This document shows positions 7,815-14,538 of a stretch of 40,665 nt of DNA, in pieces. The notes under the pieces were generated by a model. That model did not search any database. It had not been told where the DNA came from and saw nothing but the letters and a program-made list of their open reading frames with translations. Positions within the stretch are counted from its first letter, which is position 1. Every line of letters begins with the position of its first letter. The position numbers and the translations under genes were made by a program. Source of the stretch: an uncultured Johnsonella sp. (GTDB lineage: Bacteria; Bacillota; Clostridia; Lachnospirales; Lachnospiraceae); the NCBI GenBank assembly GCA_900766185.1, contig CAAFUL010000040.1:1-40665 (forward strand). The letters run 5' to 3'.

Positions 7815-10454
7815 TTATTTTTTTGATACAAAAGCTTTTCTTAACAAGTCTACCGGTATTATCAAAATAGCTAAAAGCATAGAAACTATAAGTGCCTTAG
7901 GGCTTAGCATAGTTGTCTCGAATACCTTTCCGCCTATTTGGATAATTATGGTTTGAAGTATGAAGATAGCTCCCATTACCCTTATAAAGTTATTATTTTC
8001 ACCTATATGCTCAAATAAGTTGAATTTCTCGGATCTTGTATTAAAGCTGTTAAATATAATCGCATATATAAAGAAGGCAAACATAAAGGTCTTCTTGTAA
8101 AGTTCAGGATCAGCTACATTATCCGGTGTTACAAAGCTTGTAATTCCCCCGATATTTTCAAGAATCAATATCGCTACTAAAGTGATAAATACCGCACTTA
8201 CACCGATAGCAGACTTAATATATGAAGTCAATATGTTGTCTTTTCTTTTTACAGGAGGCTCCTGCATATATCTGTCAAGTATAGGCTCACCACCGAATGC
8301 CATCGCTGCCAAGGTATCCATGATAAGGTTGATCCACAAGATCTGCACGATGGAGAAAGGCTCTGTCCAACCAAGTACAGGTGCAATAATATTCATAAGC
8401 AAAGTTGCTATATTTATAGTAAGCTGGAAGATAAGGAACTTTCCTACGGACTTTGCCATGGTTCTACTGTTAAGCACGCAGTCTTTTATGGAAGTCAAGC
8501 TGTTATTAAGTATTACCACATCTCCGGCTTCCTGTGCGACAGCGGTACCGTCTCCCATAGCAAATCCTATATCCGCTTGCTTTAATGCCGGAGCATCATT
8601 GACACCGTCTCCCGTCATACCGCAGACATTGTCAATGTCTTGTGAAAGAGATACAAGTCTTTTTTTATCAAGAGGCTTAGCCCTGCTTACTACACGAAGA
8701 TGCGGAAGTACTTCCTTAAGCTTCTCATCCGACATAGCCTCAAGCTCCTCATGTGTAAGAACGACATCATTTTCCTCGTCCTTAAGTATACCCGCCTCTT
8801 TTGCGATTGCAACTGCGGTTTCTTCGGCATCACCGGTTACCATTACCACCTGTATACCCGCATCATTAAGTATTTCAACCGTTTCTATGGCATCCGCTCT
8901 TACATTGTCCCTAAGACAAAGAACAGCCATAAGTATGGTTTTGCCGTCAACTATTTTTACTATAGAAAGAAGCTTCATAGTCCTTTTTGCCTGTGCAAGT
9001 ATCTTCTCTTCGACTTTCTTTCTGTTTTCTGCTGTAAATTCCTTAAGTTCACCGTTTGGAAGTACATAATGTGTAATCTTGTCGATAATATTTTCAGTTG
9101 CACCCTTCCAGTATATCAAACCGTTCTTAAGCTTTGCCGTAGCGCACTTTTTCTCCGAGTCAAAGCCGCTGATATCTTCAACCTTATCAGGGTCGTCATT
9201 GGAATCGTCATAGCCATGGTGCATAGCATAGGTAAGCAAGGCTCTGTCCATGTTGTTACTTCCTATTACTTCTCCCTCGGCTGATATTTTTGAGAGATTG
9301 TTAAGAGTTATAGCCTCGATAAATTCATCGTTGTCTATTTTATCTATGATCTCTCCCTCACCGTTAATAAACTCAACTAAAGACAGATTACCTTCGGTAA
9401 TCGTTCCGGTCTTATCACTGAATAAAACATTCATATATGCAGAGTCTGAGAATGCCGCCTTATGGCTTACAAGAATATTTTTCTTGTGCATGGATTCGGT
9501 ATTCATTGACTGCACCAAGCTGTTCATCATAGGAAGACCCTCAGGCACGACCATGATTACCATTGTAGCCATAAGCATAACCGCTTCCGCGGCTGTAAGC
9601 AGTATAAAAGATAAGGTACGGGCATCAGGGCTTACTCTCATCAGCGTAAGCACCATATGTAAAACTCCTACAACAGTTGCCGCTACTACACCTATTTTAC
9701 CTATACCGGCAGCTACGACCTCAAGCTTAAGACTTGAGGTATCTTTTCTTTCTTCCTCACTGTCATCGGTTAAGGCTTTATTGATTTTACCAAGCTCGGA
9801 GTCATCACCTATAACCGTAGCTACCATATAACCCTCACCGGAAATAACAACAGAGCCCATAAATACCTTATGTAAAGAACCGTAATCGGTAGACTCGGCT
9901 TCATCCATATTGTCGGTAGCTTCCTTATCGGCACTTCTTGACTCTCCGTTAAGCACTGCCTGTGATACCTTGATACTTCCCTCAAACAATAATCCGTCTA
10001 CCGGCACCTTATCTCCGCTTTGTACCAGTATGGTATCTCCCTTTAGGATCTCACTTGTTAAAATATTTACTATTTTCCCATTCCTCATAACCTTAGCGTA
10101 GGTTTTGTTGTACTCTTCCTGAAGCGCCTCACTTCTTGAAGTGTTTCTATACTCGGAAAGTGTACTGAAACCTGTTGCAAGAGCAATAGCCGCAAGTATA
10201 CTTATGATTTCAACTATATCATTGTCCCCTGCAAGAGCCGGCATAAACATCCCCAAAACTGCCAAAGCTATTTTTAATAATAAAGCTCCGCACAAAACCT
10301 TGATCCATATATCGTTAAAAGCGGTAAGAAACATGGACCAAAGGGACTCTCTTTTCTTTTTAGCAAGTTGGTTGGTACCGTACTTGTCTTTGCTCTCCTT
10401 TGCCTGTGAGTCGGACAATCCCCTTAGAAGGATCTCCTTTTTCATATCAGCCAT
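7815..10454 (-). CDS. Calcium-type P-type ATPase (PMCA/SERCA-like)
   Basis: I start at 10454 (879 residues), where AGGAGG lies 12 bases upstream; the frame is open for 30 more codons but without a better site. Features in order: N-terminal cation-ATPase helices (LSDSQAKESKDKYGTNQL), an actuator loop with NGES at about 169-172, TM4 motif PEGLP at about 305, phosphorylation site SDKTGT with Asp347, then the hinge TGDGVNDAPAL and a C-terminal transmembrane block. PEGLP in TM4 and the overall length fit type IIA/IIB Ca2+ pumps. It would extrude Ca2+ using ATP. Its place beside Ca2+-binding TerD proteins suggests that the island manages Ca2+ during stress. It has its own promoter and a leader hairpin. 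Confidence 0.93.
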   Translation of the reverse strand: MADMKKEILLRGLSDSQAKESKDKYGTNQLAKKKRESLWSMFLTAFNDIWIKVLCGALLLKIALAVLGMFMPALAGDNDIVEIISILAAIALATGFSTLSEYRNTSRSEALQEEYNKTYAKVMRNGKIVNILTSEILKGDTILVQSGDKVPVDGLLFEGSIKVSQAVLNGESRSADKEATDNMDEAESTDYGSLHKVFMGSVVISGEGYMVATVIGDDSELGKINKALTDDSEEERKDTSSLKLEVVAAGIGKIGVVAATVVGVLHMVLTLMRVSPDARTLSFILLTAAEAVMLMATMVIMVVPEGLPMMNSLVQSMNTESMHKKNILVSHKAAFSDSAYMNVLFSDKTGTITEGNLSLVEFINGEGEIIDKIDNDEFIEAITLNNLSKISAEGEVIGSNNMDRALLTYAMHHGYDDSNDDPDKVEDISGFDSEKKCATAKLKNGLIYWKGATENIIDKITHYVLPNGELKEFTAENRKKVEEKILAQAKRTMKLLSIVKIVDGKTILMAVLCLRDNVRADAIETVEILNDAGIQVVMVTGDAEETAVAIAKEAGILKDEENDVVLTHEELEAMSDEKLKEVLPHLRVVSRAKPLDKKRLVSLSQDIDNVCGMTGDGVNDAPALKQADIGFAMGDGTAVAQEAGDVVILNNSLTSIKDCVLNSRTMAKSVGKFLIFQLTINIATLLMNIIAPVLGWTEPFSIVQILWINLIMDTLAAMAFGGEPILDRYMQEPPVKRKDNILTSYIKSAIGVSAVFITLVAILILENIGGITSFVTPDNVADPELYKKTFMFAFFIYAIIFNSFNTRSEKFNLFEHIGENNNFIRVMGAIFILQTIIIQIGGKVFETTMLSPKALIVSMLLAILIIPVDLLRKAFVSKK

Positions 10455-10550
10455 ATTGTAAAATGACCTCCTCGTTAAATTAATAATTTCTATAATCAAA
10501 GACTTATATCCCTTTAATAAGACATAAAGCCTTAGTCTTATCATTCACAT

Positions 10551-10580
10551 AAAAAGAAGGGCTGTCAGTATCGCCCCTCT
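10551..10580 (-). terminator. Hairpin plus T-run in the ATPase leader (possible attenuator)
   Basis: On the minus strand, AGAGGGGC (10580-10573) pairs with GCCCTTCT (10562-10555) through eight pairs including one G-U, followed by TTTTT. It lies between the likely ATPase promoter (10605-10613) and the ATPase start, about 25 bases after the expected transcription start, so it could attenuate the ATPase gene. I could not match it to a named riboswitch. Confidence 0.55.
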
Positions 10581-10604
10581 CTTTCATCGAATTTGACCTA
10601 TACA

Positions 10605-10613
10605 ATTATAGCA
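10605..10613 (-). promoter_or_regulatory. Extended -10 promoter of the P-type ATPase gene
   Basis: On the minus strand the sequence reads TGCTATAAT, a consensus -10 with the TGn extension. The -35 position 17 bases upstream (TGGTTT) is weak, as is common for extended -10 promoters. It lies between the terD terminator and the ATPase start. Confidence 0.5.
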
Positions 10614-10634
10614 GTATAGTACTTAGAAAACCAG

Positions 10635-10672
10635 TAAAAAAACTTTATAAAAATTAGGTTTTTTTATAAAGT
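10635..10672 (-). terminator. Intrinsic terminator after the terD genes
   Basis: ACTTTATAAAAA on the minus strand (10672-10661) pairs exactly with TTTTTATAAAGT (10653-10642), and seven T follow. It begins three bases beyond the stop of the last TerD gene and so closes the ter transcript. Confidence 0.8.
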
Positions 10673-10674
10673 AG

Positions 10675-11286
10675 TTACATATACCTTCTTGAAAGCTCTG
10701 CAAGTCCCGGATCCTTAGTCCCCTGTCCTATGGCGCTGAACTTCCATTCTCCGTTATATCTGTATATCTCACCGAAAATCATAGCTGTCATCCCTGAATA
10801 ATCTTCGGTTAAATTATATTTAAACATCTCATTATTATTTCTTGCATCCACCAAGCGTATAAAAGCATTTTTAATCATTCCGAAATGCTGCCTGCGAGGT
10901 ACTGCATCATAGATATTTACAACCATAACTATTTTGTCATATTCCACAGGTACTCTGGATAAGTCAATAATAATCTGCTCATCATCTCCTTCACCGGCTC
11001 CGGTCAGGTTATCTCCCTGATGGTTAACAGAGCCTGATTTGTGAGACAAATTACCGAAATAAACCACATCGTGTTTATCAACAAATTTTCCGTTTCTTAA
11101 CATAATAGCAGAGGCATCACAGTCTATGTCTTCACCTGAAGAAGATGAACCGAATAAAGAGCTCATAAAACCTCCTCCCGATGAATTGCCCACTTCATCC
11201 CAGCCAAGTCCCACAATAACCTTTGCAAGACCTGCATTATCTTTTGAAAGGCTTACTTTTTGACCTTTTTGTAAACTGATTGACAT
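10675..11286 (-). CDS. TerD-family protein with Gly/Ser-rich insert
   Basis: A 203-residue TerD-fold protein and last gene of the ter run. It opens with the family signature SLQKGQKVSLSKDNAGL, then VGLGWDE. The usual DFDLDAAAFML calcium loop is broken by a Gly/Ser-rich insert (GGGFMSSLFGSSSSGED) before IDCDASAIML. The second calcium loop GDNLTGAGEGDDEQI and the C-terminal WKFSAIGQGTKDPGL are kept. TerD proteins are Ca2+-binding beta-sandwich proteins of tellurite, phage and stress resistance. The insert resembles the one in the neighbouring gene at 11300-11905 (GFFASLFGGGNG), so both may use a different metal loop or membrane-contact segment. Confidence 0.9.
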   Translation of the reverse strand: MSISLQKGQKVSLSKDNAGLAKVIVGLGWDEVGNSSGGGFMSSLFGSSSSGEDIDCDASAIMLRNGKFVDKHDVVYFGNLSHKSGSVNHQGDNLTGAGEGDDEQIIIDLSRVPVEYDKIVMVVNIYDAVPRRQHFGMIKNAFIRLVDARNNNEMFKYNLTEDYSGMTAMIFGEIYRYNGEWKFSAIGQGTKDPGLAELSRRYM

Positions 11287-11299
11287 ATATTATCTTTTC

Positions 11300-11905
11300 C
11301 TACTTTCTTCCGGCTTTCCACTGCATTCCCCAATTAAAAGCCTGATCAAGCTCCCTGTGTCCCCTATAAAATTGTACTATTTTTTCAACACTGAATGTCT
11401 GATCATTCTGGTTTTCGAGGAGAATCAATCCGCACATGATGTTAGATGAATTAAATGTATCCATCTTCACTACAATGTCTTGTGCTCCCGGATATTTTAT
11501 TGTTACAATAGCATCCGCCTGCTTCCAATTAGCAACACCTTCATATATGAAAGTATAAACTAATATTCTTTTAAACTGTGATAACTGGTCACCGTTGATT
11601 CTGAGATTTTCTCCTGCTGCGGCAGCTCCGGTGCGATCATCTCCGTCTAAAGCAATAAAAGGCGGATTGTTTAAACTTCCGAATGCATTGCCAAGCGCCT
11701 GTACCGCACCTTTGCGACCGTCTTTCAGCTCATACAGACATCCAAGATCCAAATCTATGCCGTTACCGCCTCCGAATAATGAGGCAAAAAAACCTTGTTT
11801 TACAGGTGTTGAATTCCAGTTCAGGTTTACAAGAATCTCTCCCAGCCCTGAGGATGCATTCTTTTCAAGGCTTACTTTTTGACCTTTTTGTAAATTAATA
11901 GCCAT
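11300..11905 (-). CDS. Divergent TerD/TerA-like protein
   Basis: 201 residues. The start INLQKGQKVSLEKNASSGL is TerD-like, but the middle differs: NWNSTPVKQGFFASLFGGGNGIDLDLG, then GDDRTGAAAAGENLRI instead of GDNLTGAGEGDDEQI. The C-terminus ends in a Trp-rich FNWGMQWKAGRK rather than the usual AIGSGFQGGL. It belongs with the divergent TerD-superfamily members often found as one gene of ter runs (for example within Bacillus yceCDE). Some calcium ligands look conserved (DLDLG, GDDRTG), but its binding may differ. Its ribosome binding site is weak, and it lies 11 bases after the preceding TerD gene in one operon. Confidence 0.85.
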   Translation of the reverse strand: MAINLQKGQKVSLEKNASSGLGEILVNLNWNSTPVKQGFFASLFGGGNGIDLDLGCLYELKDGRKGAVQALGNAFGSLNNPPFIALDGDDRTGAAAAGENLRINGDQLSQFKRILVYTFIYEGVANWKQADAIVTIKYPGAQDIVVKMDTFNSSNIMCGLILLENQNDQTFSVEKIVQFYRGHRELDQAFNWGMQWKAGRK

Positions 11906-11916
11906 ATATGTTCTCT

Positions 11917-12498
11917 CTAACCTACCTCTACTCCGTAGTTATTGCACAGGGCTGCAAGACCGCCTTGATAACCGCTTCCTATAGCATTGAACTTCCATTC
12001 GGCACCGTTTTTATAAAGCTCTCCAAATACCGCAGCTGTCTCTATAGAAAAATCTTCTCCAAGATCGTATCTTAAAAGCTCTACTCCGTTAGACTCATCA
12101 AAAATCCTTACATAGGCATTGGATACCTGACCGAAATTCTGTCTTCTTTGTTCAGCATCATATATTGTTACGGTAAATGCAATTCTGCTGATATTGGCAG
12201 GTACTTTTGAAAGTTCGATCCTGATTTGCTCATCATCACCGTCTCCCGCACCTGTCAGGTTATCACCCATATGTCTTACACTGCCCGAAGGATGTGTAAG
12301 ATTTCCAAAAAATATAAAATCATCCTGATTTGATACTCTTCCGGCATCAGTAAGCATAAATGCCGCCGAATCCAAATCAAAATCTCCACCGGTATCAAAG
12401 TTGTTTATATCCCATCCGATACCTACTATAACATTATTAAGTCCGGGGTTGTCTTTTGTAAGGCTAACCTTTTGACCTTTTTGTAAATTGACCGGCAT
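11917..12498 (-). CDS. terD: TerD-family calcium-binding stress protein
   Basis: A 193-residue canonical TerD protein. It has NLQKGQKVSLTKDNPGL, GWDINNFDTGGDFDLDSAAF (first acidic loop), GDNLTGAGDGDDEQI (second acidic loop), FTVTIYDAEQRRQNFGQV and C-terminal WKFNAIGSGYQGGLAAL. All the acidic residues expected for the two Ca2+ sites are present. It is cytoplasmic, with AGGAGG five bases before the ATG. It is very close to the next paralogue upstream (12509-13090), pointing to a recent tandem duplication, and shares its transcript. Its precise role in stress tolerance is not settled for the family. Confidence 0.95.
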   Translation of the reverse strand: MPVNLQKGQKVSLTKDNPGLNNVIVGIGWDINNFDTGGDFDLDSAAFMLTDAGRVSNQDDFIFFGNLTHPSGSVRHMGDNLTGAGDGDDEQIRIELSKVPANISRIAFTVTIYDAEQRRQNFGQVSNAYVRIFDESNGVELLRYDLGEDFSIETAAVFGELYKNGAEWKFNAIGSGYQGGLAALCNNYGVEVG

Positions 12499-12508
12499 TT
12501 TTTTCCTC

Positions 12509-13090
12509 CTAAGCTACTTCTATACCATAGTGTCCGCAGAGTGCCGCAAGACCGCCTTGGAATCCGCTTCCTATAGCATTGAATTTCCACTCTCCGCCGT
12601 GTCTGTAAAGCTCTCCTACAACTACGGCAGTCTCGATTGAGAAATCTTCTCCAAGGTCATAGCGTATAAGTTCCTGTCCTGTAGACTCATCAACCAATCT
12701 TATAAATGCATTGGATACCTGACCGAAGTTCTGATGTCTTGAGTCCGCATCATATATTGTTACGGTAAATGCAATCTTTTCTATGTTGGCAGGTACCTTT
12801 GTAAGATCTACCTGTATCTGCTCATCGTCACCCTCGCCTGCACCTGTAAGGTTATCACCCATGTGATTTACAGACTCGCTTTGATGCTTTAAATTTCCAT
12901 AGAATACAAACTCTTTGTCTGTAGGACATTTTCCGTCCGCACCTAACATAAATGCAGCCGCATCAAGGTCAAAGTCCACACCTGAGTCGAACGCGTTAAC
13001 ATCCCAACCAAGACCTACCATAATACTCTTAAGTCCCGGATTACCCTTTGTTAAGTCTACTTTTTGTCCTTTGGATAAATTAATTGGCAT
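12509..13090 (-). CDS. terD: TerD-family calcium-binding stress protein (first of four)
   Basis: 193 residues with the full TerD pattern: NLSKGQKVDLTKGNPGL, GWDVNAFDSGVDFDLDAAAF, GDNLTGAGEGDDEQI, FTVTIYDADSRHQNFGQV and WKFNAIGSGFQGGLAAL. It is the first TerD gene after telA and has a strong AAAGGAGG. The 276 bases upstream hold a tandem array of 28-base palindromic units, which must be crossed by any transcript from telA. This could set the ratio of TelA to TerD. The best-conserved copy of the four. Confidence 0.95.
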   Translation of the reverse strand: MPINLSKGQKVDLTKGNPGLKSIMVGLGWDVNAFDSGVDFDLDAAAFMLGADGKCPTDKEFVFYGNLKHQSESVNHMGDNLTGAGEGDDEQIQVDLTKVPANIEKIAFTVTIYDADSRHQNFGQVSNAFIRLVDESTGQELIRYDLGEDFSIETAVVVGELYRHGGEWKFNAIGSGFQGGLAALCGHYGIEVA

Positions 13091-13120
13091 AGCTGAAAGC
13101 CTCCTTTATATAAAATTGTA

Positions 13121-13260
13121 TCTTAATGCTCAAACCGCATTAAGCATGTCTTAATGCTTAAAACACTTTAAGCTTGTCTTAATGCTCAAACCGCATTAAG
13201 CTTATCTTAATGCCTAAAACGCATTAAGCTTACATTAATACTTAAAATATATTAATTACT
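13121..13260. repeat. Five tandem 28-nt palindromic units between telA and terD
   Basis: Units start at 13121, 13149, 13177, 13205 and 13233. The core of units 1 and 3 is CTTAATGC, seven bases (TCAAACC), GCATTAAG: a perfect eight-base inverted repeat. Unit 4 has one arm-preserving loop change, unit 2 has a changed right arm, and unit 5 is degenerate. Weaker related hairpins (GTGTTTT...AAAACAC, 13275-13302) follow up to telA. There are no unique spacers, so this is not CRISPR. It could be an mRNA-stabilising or attenuating hairpin series, or an operator array. Confidence 0.8.
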
Positions 13261-13366
13261 AAACTATATCAAGCGTGTTTTAATTATACAAATGCAAAAC
13301 ACACCCTAATTACTGCAATATACCGACTGTATATTCATGCTTAAAACACATTGACTGTGTATTTAA

Positions 13367-14533
13367 TTATCTTTGGGTCGACTTCGGCATATGATAGTTT
13401 CTATTAAAGTCTTCTTTAATAGCAGCCAGTCTTGCCTGATCATCTATTCTCTTCTTCTTTGCATCCTCTTGAATTCTCTTGGTTTCCTCAATACCGTTTG
13501 TAATCGTCCTCCATGTGGTTTCGAGGGTCTCTATCTGTATTGAGCTTCCTGATGCAAGTCTTGCAGTGGTCTTTGATATGTCAACCGTATTTTGTGCGTT
13601 CTTGATAAGCATCTCATTGGTCTTTTTATCAAGCTCCGACATAGCCTCGGCTTGAATCTTCTGTCTTTTGAGCAGTATAGCCTGTGCAAGTGCCTGCTTA
13701 AATACAGGCAGTGTAACTATAAAAGCGGAATTTATCTTTCTGACAAGATTGTAGTTACTAAACTCCATTGTCTTGATCATAGGGATGGACTGCATGGCAA
13801 CACTTTCGGCAGTTCTTAAGTCCTGTGTTCTTTGCTCCATCATCATCAGGGCTTGATTAAGGCTTGTAAGCTCAAACTGCACTGACTGATCTCCGCTTGT
13901 TTCCATATATTGCTTTCTTTGCTCTATATAGTCCTGTATCTCTTTACAAGCCTGCTCACCTGCTAAAATATACTTAACAAGTTCATGGTAAAAGTTAACA
14001 TTGGTCTCAAACATTGTGTTTAACTTGCGATTTGACTGCTTTATCTCAGACTCATAGCCTTTTAACTGAACATATATCTTATCAACCTCGTCTCCAAGGG
14101 TATGATATTTTGCAAGTATTTTATCAAGTTGTTTTTTCATATTGCCAAAGATTTTCCCAAATAAACTCGGATTTTCTTTAATCTCTTCAATATCAAATTG
14201 ACCCATAATCTTTGCAAGTGTCTTAAGCATCTCACTTGTATCGTCAAGTTGAGACATATTCATACTTCTCAGTACCACATCCGATGCCTTGGATATCTCT
14301 TCCGCAACTTCCGCACCGAATGTAACTATGGTCTCAAGATTATTTACCTCAATTGTACTGACAATACGGTCTACCTCTTGTGAATTAACCAAATCTGCAT
14401 TCATTTGCTGCCTGTCGGCAACAATATCGTATTGCTCAACAACTTCAATCTCATCCTTAGTTGCAGGAAGTGCTGCCTGTGTAGGTGTTGTATTTGTAGC
14501 GGTAGTTGATGATTTACTAAAATCAATTGCCAT
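13367..14533 (-). CDS. telA: TelA-family toxic anion resistance protein (YceH-like)
   Basis: A 388-residue, almost entirely helical, soluble protein. Features typical of TelA/YceH/KlaA are: a short disordered Thr/Ala-rich start, VEQYDIVADRQQMNADLVNS near 33-52, FGKIFGNMKKQLDKILAKYHTLGDEVDKI, long coiled-coil segments (about 140-240), MQSIPMIKTMEFSNYNLVRK and an ETTWRTITNGIEETKRIQE tail. TelA proteins go with YceG and TerD in the Bacillus yce operon and contribute to tellurite and cell-envelope stress resistance; the mechanism is unknown. The upstream yceG stop codon lies within its GGGAGGTAA ribosome binding site, so the two are coupled. Confidence 0.9.
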   Translation of the reverse strand: MAIDFSKSSTTATNTTPTQAALPATKDEIEVVEQYDIVADRQQMNADLVNSQEVDRIVSTIEVNNLETIVTFGAEVAEEISKASDVVLRSMNMSQLDDTSEMLKTLAKIMGQFDIEEIKENPSLFGKIFGNMKKQLDKILAKYHTLGDEVDKIYVQLKGYESEIKQSNRKLNTMFETNVNFYHELVKYILAGEQACKEIQDYIEQRKQYMETSGDQSVQFELTSLNQALMMMEQRTQDLRTAESVAMQSIPMIKTMEFSNYNLVRKINSAFIVTLPVFKQALAQAILLKRQKIQAEAMSELDKKTNEMLIKNAQNTVDISKTTARLASGSSIQIETLETTWRTITNGIEETKRIQEDAKKKRIDDQARLAAIKEDFNRNYHMPKSTQR

Positions 14534-14538
14534 GCTTA

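Noticed and set aside
8182..9069. 295-codon plus-strand reading frame
   Set aside because: It lies wholly inside the P-type ATPase gene on the opposite strand, whose motifs are unmistakable. The translated product is low-complexity Ser/Ile-rich.
10455..10604. yybP-ykoY-type manganese riboswitch before the P-type ATPase
   Set aside because: Such leaders precede P-type ATPases and terC genes, but the conserved loop sequences of that class are not visible here; only a simple terminator hairpin is.
13121..13260. Possible CRISPR array from regular 28-nt units
   Set aside because: The units are directly adjacent with no unique spacers, and the sequence degenerates steadily along the array. No cas gene is present.
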